Assembly (NCBI GenBank): GCA_038496445.1
Contig: JALMLS010000138.1
Span: forward strand, 186,001 to 250,000
Length of the DNA stretch: 64,000 bases
Direction of reading: 5' to 3'
DNA from: Trichosphaerium sp. ATCC 40318
Taxonomy: Eukaryota > Discosea > Flabellinia > Trichosidae
Shown one piece after another: positions 37,142-49,202 of this stretch. Within the stretch, counting starts at the first letter, position 1; every line of letters begins with the position of its first letter. The position numbers were made by a program, and so were the translations under genes. The notes under the pieces were generated by a model that saw only the letters and a program-made list of their open reading frames with translations, did no database searches and had not been told where the DNA came from.

Positions 37142-37855
37142 CCGACATAAAATAGATGAGATAGTAGGAGGTACAGTGGTTTCTGGGAGTGGCGATTTTA
37201 CGGTATTGTGTTGGCCTTAGAAAATATACTGGCAATGTGAATGGCTACTATCAATTGATAAAAATACAAAGTAGATTAAAGGAAATTTTCAAGGGAGTTA
37301 CTAACTTCCGGTATTAATTAACGCCCTGAATCACACTGTATGGAACTACTAATGAATAGCAGATACAACCAAACAACTCTAGGCATCGTGGGCCATCATA
37401 AATTGTTGTAAAACTGAACAGAATAGTAATAAACCTTAAGCACGTGTTTACTTAGTAATCTAATGCTTTGTAAGAGCTAAGGCCTCATGGTACGAGCACA
37501 GGTTACTGACACACCTCAAACAAGGCATTATTGATAACAAGCATTACCATGCTGCAAATATAAAGCTCACTGTTGCGTTACTATTACGATCTTGTTTCAA
37601 CATTTTATCACGATTGAAAACTATCAAGGCACTCACTTAGAACATCTTGCAGGTGGTCAACAATATTATTGTATTGTAAAAACGTGATAAGTACCGCGGT
37701 ATTCCATCACCACAATCTGCTGACCAAAGGTTAGACAACAACGACAATACGAATACGTACAAAACGGTTCACATAGCTTTGGTAGGCAAAGTCGCTTGCG
37801 AATTCGTATTTACAACCACAATCGTCATTTCTTTTATACAATAACACCCTCAAAG
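37142..37855. other. Intergenic
   Basis: About 700 bases without recognisable coding sequence or repeats, upstream of the PEBP gene. One CACGTG core occurs near 37441. Confidence 0.5.
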
Positions 37856-38788
37856 ATGTTTCGCATTTGCCTTGTAAGAAACTTTGCCTTTTGTAAAAGT
37901 TCTAGAACGACCTTTAGTTATTGACTTTTCTTACAGTTCGCTATCTTCATTTGTGTCGCTCTTTCGAACCCAAATGACGGCTTCCAACTTACTTCAGCAG
38001 CGTTTGAGAATGGTGGAGTGATCCCAAAGACTTATGGTTGTCTCCATAGTAACCTAACTACGATAGAACCTTCCGTACGAAAAAAAGAGGTTTTCATTAG
38101 TTTTAATATCTTTGTAGCTACCACTTCAATGGGAAGAGCCAGCGCTTCAAGTATTTAGTTACGTGGTTCTCGTACATGATCCTGACGCTGTTCCAGTACG
38201 TTTGGGCTCTTTTTTCCGCAGATTTTGTATTTTCTTTCTGCTGCCATCGAATAATCACGTGACAACTCCTTTCGGTGGGTTTTTTGTTTTGTTTTGTTTT
38301 TTGGTCTATTTGTGTAACTTATCCTTGCGGTATTTATTGTGTGACGTCACTGTTGTTCTTTTTTTTTTTTTGACCTAGTCGTTAGGATTTAGGTGTTGAC
38401 GTTATTCATTGGCTTGTTGTAGATATCTCACCATTTGTAATGGGACTACCAGCAAATGCAAGTCAATACGATATGCCAAAAGGATCAATAGAACTAGAAA
38501 ACTCTCTTGGTATCAAAAGGTGAGTAACACTCAAACTTATTCAACCAACATTTTGTTTCCTTCTTTTCTTTTTTTGATCCTGACTTTTCTTGAAGGTACC
38601 AAGGTATGTGTCCTACATATCCAGATACACATAATTATCATGTTCAAGTCTACGCACGAAGCACAAAGTACACATCACTTGATGTAAGCAGTAGAGATTC
38701 TCGTATTGTTATCAAGCAATTAATGGGAGATGGGATGACAATTGCTACTTCTGCAGACCTTGTTGGTAGTTACCAGTCTACTCCTTAG
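37856..38788 (+). CDS. Secreted PEBP-family protein
   Basis: ATG 37856 starts a short hydrophobic signal (MFRICL, spliced to FAIFICVALS). The body reads FQLTSAAFENGGVIPKTYGC, LPLQWEEPALQVFSYVVLVH and DPDAVP, the conserved ligand-pocket DPD-type motif of phosphatidylethanolamine-binding proteins. Later come DISPFVMGLPANAS and the strand-rich end. The closest style is the YbhB/YbcL branch (GIPxxYGCxGxN, VDPDAP). Four exons are joined over short introns; one intron carries a TCACGTGA octamer at 38255. PEBPs bind anionic ligands and can modulate kinases or proteases; the signal peptide suggests an extracellular or lumenal role. Confidence 0.75.
38255..38262. promoter_or_regulatory. TCACGTGA palindrome (intronic)
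   Basis: Perfect octamer inside the third intron of the PEBP gene. Confidence 0.35.
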
Positions 38789-39151
38789 ATCTTTATATAA
38801 AAAAGAAACAAATAAACTATTCACAAACAGTAGCCGAGTATAAAGAAAACAAACTTAAACGCTAACACTTGTTCGAAAAATCTCACAAATCTTGGGTGTA
38901 GCGTTTCTCACGTGACAAGTACGCGTGATACTACTTATTATTTCTACTTCGTTAAACCAAACGAAAGACAAGAGCCAAGGGTTCAGAACTGAACCAACCA
39001 TTAATGGTTAGGAAAAAACTTACACAAGTTTTTACAAAAGCTTTATGTTCTCATTTGCTTTTATTGAATTTTTTTTTGAATTCAAAAAGGAGTAATCAAA
39101 AGTAAAGAACTTACTTACTATGTACTATATTTTATACTTAAAAAAGTACGA
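38789..39151. other. Intergenic, convergent 3' ends
   Basis: Contains a TCACGTGA site at 38908-38915 and AAATAAAC-type poly(A) signals just after the PEBP stop. No coding sequence seen. Confidence 0.5.
38908..38915. promoter_or_regulatory. TCACGTGA palindrome
   Basis: Perfect octamer between two converging gene ends, so it is unlikely to be a simple proximal promoter element here. Confidence 0.35.
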
Positions 39152-40692
39152 TTACATTTGAATATAACTGTTTGGAGTTTCGTATGTCTGTGGTTTTCTT
39201 AGGACAAAGAAAGCGACAATAGCAATTATAGCTACAAGGAATAGACATCCGAATACAATACCAACAATACCTACAACTGGAATACCACCTGAACCGGAAT
39301 CTAAAACAAGAAAGTTAGGAATTTAAACTCAATACAATAGCACAAGACGGACAAAAAAGAAAGGATTTTTTTGGTTTTTTGGATTTTTTTTTGTTGGGTC
39401 ACGTGACTAAAAACTACTTGGTAATGTAATTACACAATTATTAAAAGCAACAAAATTACTAATTTTTTTATGATCTAGCAAACACCACTACATCGTTCAG
39501 GCTGCTACTGCCTATTTTGATGTTCGCGATGCAAAAAAAACCAAAAACCAAGACGTACTGTCATTTGATCTTGACTCCTCAGCTTGCTTGAAACTACCAC
39601 TTGCAGCGGACATTACTGAGTTACTCTCAGAGAAAACCTGGTAGATGAAAGTGTACTTTCCTTTACCATTCTTACATTTAGATGATACAAGCGTTACTTC
39701 ACCATCAGAGTATTTTTCTAACGAAGAAAAAAATAAATGACTTAATCCACGTGCTTGCGCCTATTTTGGCGAAAAAAGTGCTAACAAAGAAGTACGTACT
39801 CGCAACCTTAGCAAGAACCTTTTGAGCTGTAACACATTTTTTTCTGGTGATTTTTAGAAGCTCCTAAAAAACAAAGGTTAGAGCGTATTAGGTTGTATAC
39901 TTCACATACTGCTTGAGGGTATCCGCAATTGCCTGTTGTAGGTGCTACACCTGCTGTAGGAGCTAATGTCGTCCACCATCCAGTTGGTGCAACAGGTGGT
40001 GTAGGATATGCTGTTGGAGCTGGCGATGGTGTTGGGTAACCATGTGTAGGAGCTGATGTCGGCCACCATCCAGTTGGTGCAACAGGTGCTGTAGGATATG
40101 CTGTTGGAGCTGGCGATGGCGTTGGGTAACCATGTGTAGGAGATGTAGGTGCTACAGGAATTGATGCTGTTGGACCTGGCGATGGTGTTGGGTAACCATG
40201 TGTAGGAGCTGATGTCGGCCACCATCCAGTTGGTGCAACAGGTGCTGTAGGATATGCTGTTGGAGCTGGCGATGGCGTTGGGTAACCAGGAGCCAATGTA
40301 GGTGCACCTTGTGTTGAAGGATGACCAGGTGTAGGAGCCAACGTCGTCCACCACCAACTTGTAGGTGCTACAGATGACGATGTTGTAGGACCTGGGTAAC
40401 CAGGTGTAGGAGCATGTGTTGTAGGCATCGTTGTATAATGTGGATAAGGTGAATAGGTGCGGGGAGCGCTATTACCAGGAGCTTGTGTTGTATAATGTGG
40501 ATAAGGTGAATAGGTGCGAGGAGCGCTATTACCAGGAGCTTGTGTTGTAGGCATCATTGTATAATATGGATAAGGGGCTTGCGTTTTAGGTGCCGCAGGA
40601 CGCTCATTACCAGGTGCTTCTGTTGCAGGTACTCTTGTCTGGCAGTAACAGCTAGCTACAACCAATACGCATAGTAGTATTACTTTTTGCAT
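39152..40692 (-). CDS. Pro/Thr/Tyr-rich type I membrane protein
   Basis: The signal peptide MQKVILLCVLVVASCYC starts at 40692. A long low-complexity ectodomain follows (APGNSAPRTYSPYPHYTT repeats, then PTPSPAPTAYPT and APTGWWPTSAPTHGY repeats). After NCGYPQAVCE an intron is spliced to a small cysteine- and lysine-containing module (LLKITRKKCVTAQKVLAKV; VSSKCKNGKGKYTFIYQVFS). A transmembrane helix (VGIVFGCLFLVAIIAIVAFF) and a short tail ending TPNSYIQM complete it; the stop is at 39152. Trp-Trp pairs regularly spaced in the stalk are unusual. No family recognised beyond mucin-like surface protein. Confidence 0.75.
39399..39406. promoter_or_regulatory. TCACGTGA palindrome (intronic)
   Basis: Perfect octamer in the intron just before the membrane-helix exon of the Pro/Thr/Tyr-rich gene. 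Confidence 0.35.
39940..40620 (-). repeat. Pro/Thr repeat with Trp pairs (coding)
   Basis: Two repeat families lie end to end: APGNSAPRTYSPYPHYTT at the N-terminal side and GYPTPSPAPTAYPT plus APTGWWPTSAPTH at the C-terminal side. DNA identity between units is high, pointing to recent unequal exchange. Confidence 0.85.
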
Positions 40693-41281
40693 CTTTCGTT
40701 GCGTTCCGTGTGCAAAAGGGAATAAACAGAATTAATTGGGCTTTTTTGGCCATTTAGTGAATAACAGCGTGCTGCTCCGTGTTCGTATTCTGTAATGTAA
40801 GTACAGCGCTTATGGTACACTATGCCTGGCGTTTTGCATGGTGGTGCAAATGGTAAGGATGCAAACCACTTGAGATGCCAGTATCGCTTGTAGTTGGAAG
40901 TACAAGTATAGTAGGGATTCGGATGCGTAAGTTCAGCCTTTTTAGGAACAACGTATTCACATTTGGGTATTTGTCCTTAATGTTAACCTTGAAACGGTAT
41001 TCCTTATACAACTAACGAATCTAGATAAATACGGGAACGGCTTCCAAAAAGGTAGAACGCGTTCTATTCGAAGTCTTTTTATGCCTTGAAGTTTCCATTG
41101 CGTAAGGGTCGTGGGGCTGTGACGCAGCTGTATTTATAAATGTTATTTTATCAAGCGTTTATTTTTTTTTGAAGTCGTTTTTTCGTTGACCATCGCACAG
41201 CTACTTGCGCTTGTACAAGTAAACTTTAATTTTTTTTTTCTCTTTTTTTTTTTTGTACTCTTTTTGACGTTTTTGGGCTTT
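40693..41281. other. Intergenic
   Basis: A 63-codon minus-strand frame at 40820-41011 has no recognisable content. Poly-T tracts near 41160-41250 precede the end of the eIF2 gamma gene. Confidence 0.45.
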
Positions 41282-44098
41282 CTAAGCGACATCAATTGTT
41301 TTACCCTTCAAAATTTTACCCCATCCGATCAAACTAAATAACAACAGTAAGAAAAAAGGATAAAAAAACAGTAAAAAGTTGATAAAGAGGTGACACTTGG
41401 TCAGAATTCATCAAAAACCAAAAAAAGTACAAAAAATCCTTTTTATTTTGCCACGTACCGCCAATGCTTATCTACTCTTCTGCTAAGAGCAATCTTCTCG
41501 CCTGCTTGTGTGCATACAGGTTGCAATAACGCCAATTTAGCCAAATCAGCCTGAGTTAAATGGTCAACATCTTCAAAATTAACAAAAACGCTACGCGCTA
41601 AAAAGAAAAAAAATAGAATCTCCGAAAAAGGGTATCTTACCTTTACTGCAATAACTCTACCTCCTGTTGATGTAGAACCGATGTTTACCATCAAAACTTC
41701 ACCACGTTGTAGTTTGGTAACCTTGTAGAGTGACGTAAGCAAAAAACCTCCAGATTACACAAGTACTAACCTTGTTCTGTTGTCCTTCGCTACGGACACC
41801 GAGTAAACGACGCAACAAGAAGAAATTGACCTCAATTTCGGTGAAAATATCAGGAAGAGATCCAACAGCGCCAATAACTTGACCAACCAATCTAGATTCA
41901 AGAAAATCAAAAAAAGTTGAAGAATAAAAGGGAAGTACTACTCAAACGGAAATTCGCAAAAATTTGATTTATCAATAATCGTCTTCACGAAAAAACCCCA
42001 CTACAAATCACGAGGATTTTTTTGTAGATTTGTAGATTGGAAATTAATAACGGTACCTATCAGCACGACACAGCGTTGGATCAATTTTAGTACCAACACC
42101 AATCAAACCACCAGGTACAGCATACATTAAGCTATTTCTCTCGGCAAACAAGGAAACGATAGTACTGAATATAGGCTTGCATGATACTGTATCATCTTCA
42201 CCTGTTGTAAAGATACCAGGTCGTACTTCAATCTTATCACCAACCTAGTAGAAAATGAGTAAAAACAAGCCTACTAATAACACAAAACTCTCGCAACGGT
42301 AAAAAACGAAAATGAAACTCAAGTTGTTTACATGTGCGCGTAAACTACGCGAAACTTACCTTCAATACACCAACCATGATACTTCCACCAGCGACACCTC
42401 CTTTGAGGTCTTTGACTTCTGATCCCTGTGCCAGCGGTTAGTTTGAAGTTTTAAGCGAAAACTTGTTTTTTTGCTTATAATTTAAATGGAAATGGCTACT
42501 CACAGGCTTGTTCACGTCAAAAGATCGGATAACGATTAGTTTTGGCGGAGCCAAGAAATCGCGCTTTGGAATTGGGATTTTCTTGCAAATGTACTCGAGT
42601 ACGACTTCTACATTGTACTGTAGTTGCGCTGATATTGGAATAATTGGTGATCCTTCAGCGATAGTGCCTGTATTATCGAGTTAGGTCCGAAATCAAAAGA
42701 AGTCAAAAAAAAAAAGAAGTTCGCCGCTTTTGCTTGTTTTTCTACTTGTGCCACTAAGCTTGCCTTTAATGAAACGCATAATTTGCTTGTATTGGTCTTG
42801 AGCATCTGTAGGTCGAATCAAATCGATTTTGTTCTGAAGAATGAGAATGTTCTTTAGTCTCATAATATCAATAGCAGCCAAATGCTCTGACGTTTGAGGT
42901 TGTGGGCAAGGTTCGTTACCTACATAGAAATTATTTAATGCACAATAAGGACCACACAACGCAATCGTTCATAGAGAGGAACACTGTTAAAAAAACGATT
43001 TTAAACTGAACTTTTGGTTACACTAAAAAACACTTTTAGTACGTACTTGCAATCAACAATAAAGCGGCGTCCATAACGGCAGCACCGTTCAACATAGTTG
43101 CCATAAGAATATCGTGTCCGGGACAATCTACAAATGACACATGTCTAACAGTAAACAAAGTAAGTGCAAATAACGTGGGTAGTGAAGGATCAAAAGTACA
43201 AAGTTACATTTCATTTAAAATTCAGTTGGGTGAGACAATTTCTTTTTCTTTTCGGCAATACGCGTTTTTCGTTATGTAATGGAGTGTTTTAAGGTAGTGA
43301 GAAAAAAACAAAAATAATACAACCAGGCGCAGTATTTTTTTTAAAAATGCGTCTAAACGCGGAATATTGACCGCCTTGCGCGGTTCTTTAAGTCTCTGGG
43401 TGCAAGCAGTTGCTTTAGGTCAAAAAAAAAGAGTTTTCGGTAAAATAGCGTTTTTCTGGTGGATAATCAAATAGCGCTCGTAGGTTTCCTCAATGGACTC
43501 CAGGTTAAATATCTAGACGTAATTCATACCTCATAAGTTGCATTTTTCCTGTACATCCTTCAGCGCGGCAAGGAGGCTCATCCTTCATTAAACTACCGTA
43601 TGAAGCGTAGCACTTTGGTCTAGGGCAAGTCTCATCTTGGCACTTGAAAACCTGTATTTATTGAGTACGATACTTGGGAGGTGGGTTTTTAGAACCTTGG
43701 CGTTAGCGTAACCAAGTTTAATGGTAATATTACGCTCCAGTTCATTCTTAAATTTGACTGTCTATAAAATGCGTTTAGAGGGCTGTACGGGTATATGTGG
43801 TGCCAAATCACGGAATTATGCGTTTTGGCCAAAATGCGACAATTACCTTTACGCCTGAGATTGCCTTCACTACAGTCGATTTACCGTGAGATACGTGACC
43901 AATTGTTCCTTATTTGCGTAAGAAACAATCAATAGCCTATAATATTGTACCAATATTAATAGTAGCCTGTCTAGAGATTACTTGTGGGCTTAGAGGGTTT
44001 AACTCTTCAATTTTGAGTCCCTCAAGGCTTTGTTCCTTTAAATGAGAGGTATCAGCAATATCTGCGCCAGAGAAGGATTGAACAGTTTCGTCTGTCAT
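41282..44098 (-). CDS. EIF2S3: Translation initiation factor eIF2 subunit gamma
   Basis: GTPase subunit that carries Met-tRNAi to the 40S ribosome. The start at 44098 reads [10 protein letters not shown]-domain motifs in order: P-loop [14 protein letters not shown] (G3) and LQNKIDL (G4). The zinc-knuckle cysteines [11 protein letters not shown] and CRAEGC lie between them. Domains II and III follow ([31 protein letters not shown]). The gene appears to stop at 41443, but that reading cuts the family's conserved end; a GTACGT donor inside the codon for the arginine of KHWR joins a last exon encoding [16 protein letters not shown] (stop 41282), matching the usual RRVxKHWRLIGWG C-terminus. About ten exons. 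Confidence 0.93.
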
Positions 44099-44210
44099 GT
44101 TGATTTCTAAAACTGACGGACAAAGCTTGACTTCCGATGCAAAAAAAAACCAACAACCACTTCCAATGTTCACAGTATTGTAATCTTAAAAGTATGTATT
44201 TGTACTGGAT

Positions 44211-47200
44211 TCACATAAACGCTTGTCTATACGAACTCACAAGCATGTCTTGTCCGGTGATGATGAGCTGTCCTTCGAGGTTTGAAATGGAATCACCAAA
44301 AGCAAGTTTATACTCTCCTGCACGAATCCACTCGTCTCCTTTTTCATCAACAAGAGAAAAAGCACGTGGAGGTACTGAAAACCAAACCTGAATACGATTA
44401 GCAAGCACAGAATGTTTTCTGGATAATACAAAAAAAGCACATACCACCTGGCTTGATCCGGGTTGAAGAAGTCTAACGCGTTGGAAGTCAAACAGCTTTC
44501 TAATCGGTGCATCTGTATGGTTACTAGATACAAAACCAAGCACGCTCACATCAGAAGCAACCTGCCCAGTATTGCGAACGGTGACTTGATAAGGCACGTC
44601 TATTTGTCCGTTCATCACGTGTGCTTTAGCAAATTCGACTGAGGATGCTGTTATCTGGTTTGTAGATGATGTGTATTCGAAAGTAGTGTAGGATAAACCA
44701 TATCCGAACTCCCACAGAGGTGTTCCAGTATAATAACGATAAGTAATACCACCTAACGCGGTCAGATAATGCTACTTGTTAGATTGTTGTTTCACCTTTG
44801 TTTCTCATGTTCATGTTTTCTATATCACGTGTTATAAAATCAGCGGGATAGACCGTATTTGTGAGTCTTCCAGAAGGACTCACATCACCATAAAGAATAT
44901 CTGCAATAGCCTCACCTACACTAGAGTGAGTATGATAAAATAGTATGATAATGGAGTGAAGTTCTTACCGCCAAGTTCTCCAGGATAAAAAGCATCTACA
45001 ATCGCATCAACATTATCTTTGGTCCATTCTATTGCCAATGGTCCGCCATGAATTAGAACGACAATTGTTGGTGTCTAAACAAAGAAACTCAAAAACAACT
45101 GCTTCGTTTGTAAAAAAAAGTACCTTTGTTGCTTGAACAGCCTTTACCAAATCTTCTTGAACTCCAGGAAGGCGCAAGAAAGATCTGTCATGTGCCTCGC
45201 CTTCATACGAATCACCGCCTACCTTTTCTTCACCTTGTCCAGCATACAAACCGACAAAAACAATAGCATAGTCTGAACGTTTTGCTAGTGTTGCAGCGGC
45301 AGCTATACCTGATTTATTCTGGTTCCCCAAGTCACATCCTTGAGCGTATCCTGATATCTTCACACCTCGTCTTTTTAATGCCTGGTAAGGAGACCAACTA
45401 TTAACGAGTGTATTTGTTCCAAAGTAGTTTGAAAGCATTGATTGGGTTGCATTAAAATGAGGTCCTATGATTGCAATGGACTTATCCTTTTGGAGCGGGA
45501 GCACATTGTTTTTGTTCTTTAGCAATACTATGCTCTGAGTTGCTGCGTCTAGAGCCAGTTTTCTATGATCTGGAGAGTCTACAAGTTCAGGACCAAATGT
45601 TCTGTAAATGACGTTCTAAGAAGTGTAAGAATACAGAAAGTGTCAGTAAAAACTTCTTTTTTCTCTTCCTTTCAGTAACACTTACCTCGTCCATCTCTCC
45701 AAGCATGAATAGATGCTTCCAAGATCGTACAAAAGCAATATCAACATCTGATTCGTGTAAGACACCACTTTTGACTGCATCAGGTATAGTGGCCTCATAG
45801 AAAGGACCACAATTCATATCACATCCGCCTGTTAATGCAACACGTGCTTTTTCGTACACAGAACCGTTGTAGTGAAGCTTGATGTATTCACTAAATGCTC
45901 CATCTTCAATACCAATAGCATGGCAGTCGCTCGTTATGAATCCGTCAAATTGCCATTGTTCTCTAGCAACACCATTCATAAACGCGTCATTTCCACATCC
46001 AGGTATGCCGTTGACCGCGTTGTACGCACACATGATTGAATGAACATGTGCGTCCTCTACAGCTGCTCTGAAAGCAGGCCAGTAGTATTCTACTTGATCT
46101 TGCATGGTAACAATAGCATTAAAGTTCTTTCGAGTGACCTAAAAACTGTCAAACTAGTATCGGTATTCTATAGATTCACTGTACCTCTCCATTTCCTTCA
46201 ACGTCGTAGTCGGCATAGTGTTTTGCTGTCGACACAACCTTTATATATTTAGTGTCTACACCTTCTTGCATTCCTCTTGAGTAGTGTGAAACGTATTCGG
46301 AAGTTAGGAAAGGATCTTCGCCAGGCACTTCTTGTCCTAAAAAACCCCAATTAACACAACTTCAGAAAAAACAACACTTACCTCTACCCCACCTTGGGTC
46401 TCTAAACAAGTTTACATTAGGCGCCCAGAATACCAATCCCCCAATATCTTGGTTTCTAAGAGCTCTAGCCTCTGTAGATATCGCACTACCTACAGATCGC
46501 CACAATCTAAAAAAAAACTGTTAACAACAAACGCTCACAGTTTTGTTTAGCAATTACGTTCTATTAAAGGAAGCGCCCATTAAAAGAGCATGTGGAAACG
46601 ATGTAGGACATCCGGTGTTACCATTTACTGCCTTACCACATCTTGTTTTAACGCCATGAAGAGCTTCAGAAAAGGGTAACCTTCGAACCTTTTTTGGATT
46701 ATTTTAGTCTTTACTGATATGCTATTATGCAAAACCCTTACTGCTAGTCTTGGTATGCCCTGGTTAGTGTTTGCCAATGACGACGCTTTCTCTTCAATTG
46801 AAAGCCTAGAGACCAAGTCTTTCGCTCTTGTTACTGCATCTAGCTTACTGTTACAGTAAGGGTAGCCGCTTAAAGGTGGCTTGCTACAAGATACGTTCAA
46901 CTCAGTTCCAAAATCAAGACATAGATTTGGGTCCACTAATGAAACGAATTGTTTGGTGCTTTTGTTAAACTTCCAGCGCTGTAGTTTACTAAAAGATATT
47001 ACTAACACGTCACGTGAATGATCATGTGAATACTACCTTGACTTTTCGCATTTATCTAACCGAACAACAGCACCGTGGTATGGTGCCATTGAAGTTAAAC
47101 AGAGTGTATTGTCCTCTTTAACTGTGATTGTTGTTTCGCTGTCTAGCGCCACGCTCCATTTTTTATTATCGCAATATCGCTTACTTTCGCCCACGTGCGA

Positions 47201-47445
47201 TATACAGCCGTTACAACCAATGCACTGCGAATTTGTTTGCCCCTAAAGCGATGTAAATAGTATAAAGTAGTAAACTACTGTGGTACTTCAAGATAAAGGG
47301 TTTTATCACTGAGAGCCCATTTCTGGAGTTGGTTTTGTGGTTGACACGTGAAGAGCTGCAAATTTGCTGTTGTAGGTATACTGGCGCAAAAAGGCAATAT
47401 AAAAAGAAGCAATAAACACCCACGCTACGAAAAAAATAAGGTCAT
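44211..47445 (-). CDS. GH3 beta-xylosidase/beta-glucosidase with N-terminal beta-trefoil-like region
   Basis: The likely start at 47445 gives a hydrophobic leader ([19 protein letters not shown]). A region with [32 protein letters not shown] and NLCLDFG looks like Q-x-W/LCLD-type ricin-B carbohydrate-binding repeats. GH3 follows: [46 protein letters not shown] with the nucleophile Asp in SDC, then the C-terminal GH3 domain ([20 protein letters not shown]) and the FN3-like end ([13 protein letters not shown]). The layout YPYC..VSR fits the plant/fungal beta-xylosidase branch. The exon joining the leader to the trefoil region is uncertain. It is probably secreted or vacuolar and acts on plant or microbial polysaccharides. 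Confidence 0.85.
47010..47017. promoter_or_regulatory. TCACGTGA palindrome (intronic)
   Basis: Perfect octamer within the short intron between the two beta-trefoil exons of the GH3 gene; a related TCATGTGA follows 4 bases later. Confidence 0.35.
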
Positions 47446-47592
47446 TCAAACGCGAAAGTTGTTCTTGCCATTATTGAGACAACTTTTGTGTTAAGAGAAA
47501 ACTAAGCGAGTTGTGGCTTATTCTAATTCACATATTGTCTAAATAAGTTGTGAAAACAGACTGTCATGACAAACTGCTAAGTTGACACAATC

Positions 47593-47872
47593 ATGGAAAC
47601 ACAAGAACACACGTCATTTATTTGCTATTGTTTCGTACCACAAGGACGGCTGCTATATCTCCCTTGAAGGCGGCTATTTCACCTGCAACCAACTTATCTT
47701 ATTTTTGTGGTTCATAGTCAATTCCACGTTTTTACTTTTTTTGCAAATCCAGATTGCACTAGCACGTGTAACACCTAATTTTGGGTCTGGGTTGGACTAC
47801 TCAATTCGTAAAGGTCTTGGTGCCAGTGTAAAAACGTTAAAGGCTTTCAGAGAAAGTAATTTCCAACGGTGA
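47593..47872 (+). CDS. Small unrecognised protein
   Basis: ATG 47593 (METQEHTSFICYCF) can be spliced, in phase 0, over a 120-base intron (47635-47754) to an exon reading IALARVTPNFGSGLDYSIRK and ending FRESNFQR. The resulting protein of about 53 residues is basic and could be a small organellar subunit, but no family is recognised. The second exon looks like coding sequence; the first is less sure. It diverges from the GH3 gene with under 150 bases between them. Confidence 0.4.
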
Positions 47873-47936
47873 CATAAGTGTCGTATTTTACAAGAGTGAT
47901 ATCAACCAATACAACATTCAAAAAAACACTTGCACA

Positions 47937-48658
47937 ATGGAAGTAGTACAATTATCGCAACTGTTGCCGAATGAAGTTGACAGAAAACGAAAGGCTTTTG
48001 CTATTGTACTGAAGGGTTTCTTAACGCGTGGAGAGACAGAAGCAATAATAAAAGAGATAAATAGTGGTGGTTTTACAAATCAGTTAGAACAAAACAAAGC
48101 GCTCCGAAATGGTGAGAGGCATATGTTCGACGATAAGAAACTATCTACAAAGCTGTACAAACGAATTAAAAAATACACGCCTAAAACATGGAATCCAAAC
48201 GATTGTGCTCACGGAAACATTAACACGCAATTGTGTAAGCTTCAGGCAAGAGAAAAAATGGTTTTAAAGTCAGTGGCCTAAACGAGCGCTTTCGTTGCTT
48301 AAAATACACAAAAGGTAAATATTTCAATACGCACATAGACGGGTACTTCATTAGGCCAGACGAGAATGGCATAGAAAACTTAGTATGCGAACGCGGCGTA
48401 TTAACCGTCCAGATGTACCTAAACGTACAAGATTATATAGGAGGCACAACGCGATTCGTGCATAACCGATGCTCAAGTTATTTATCCAATGGATACTGCT
48501 CAGGAATCAAATGCGAAAACGGACTTTGTCTTGACCCACCTGTTGAAAGTGGTGATGCTATTATATTCCAACATGATTTACTACATCAAGGGTCCGTTAT
48601 AGAGGAAGGAACAAAGTACACTTGCAGAAGTGAGGTTATGTATAAAGCTCAAGTCTGA
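47937..48658 (+). CDS. Prolyl-4-hydroxylase-like 2-oxoglutarate/Fe(II) dioxygenase
   Basis: ATG 47937 (MEVVQLSQLLPNEVDRK). A 37-base intron (GTAAGC...AAAG, about 48233-48270) joins the halves. The iron-binding triad is visible as HID in YFNTHIDGYF and the distal His in HDLLHQG, followed by the expected basic residue (CRSEV). The stretch YIGGTTRFV matches the GG-T-F strand before the distal histidine. Length of about 228 residues is a bare catalytic domain with no signal peptide, so it is probably cytosolic or nuclear and acts on an intracellular protein rather than collagen. The extra cysteine pair region CSSYLSNGYCSGIKC is distinctive. Confidence 0.85.
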
Positions 48659-49202
48659 ACAAAAAACTCTTTATCAGGTGACTTAATTAGATCAGGAAAT
48701 TGTTTCGTATCTCAACAAAGCTGGTTCGGAAATAAACATTACTATGTACAAACTGTTTGGGTCATTGGTTTTTTTTAAAGAGCAAGTATTGTCAATAACA
48801 ATAACGCTAAAGCACTCAATATCATCCTTTGTATACAATGTGGACATTGTCTTAGATCTGAAACTAATGGTGTGCGTGGTGGAGGTGACAATTGCCTATT
48901 ACTTGCGTGTTTTACCTGAAATGCTATTGTTAGCGTAAATCTAGTTTGTTACCGATGCAGGTACCTACCACACCAAAGCTATCCTATTGGTGTATCCTTA
49001 TGGAGTACTTTGTGGGGAAAGAAAAGATTGGAAGTACAAAGAATGTATTGAAAATTGAAAAAAAATATGTGCTTTAGGAGCAGTGATGGTCATTTTTATT
49101 TTAAAGTACACGTGATATTTGGAACAAAAGAACATAACTATCTTGTTTTATCCAGTTACCACCTTAGAGATTCCATTCTGGAGTAGCCTATTCAGATATG
49201 GG
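48659..49202. other. Intergenic, convergent 3' ends
   Basis: A 64-codon ATG frame at 48744-48938 is strongly hydrophobic but has no support. Otherwise AT-rich, without repeats. Confidence 0.5.

Noticed and set aside
39902-40357. Second minus-strand frame rich in Ser/Thr/Cys through the Pro/Thr repeat
   Set aside because: A shifted frame of the same repeat; it lacks a signal peptide and does not join the membrane-helix exon.
41443-41460. Apparent stop of eIF2 gamma after KHWRYVAK
   Set aside because: The GTACGT at this point is a splice donor; the downstream exon encodes the family's conserved LIGWG end.
48744-48938. Small hydrophobic + strand ORF after the dioxygenase
   Set aside because: No homology, no splice links and AT-driven composition.
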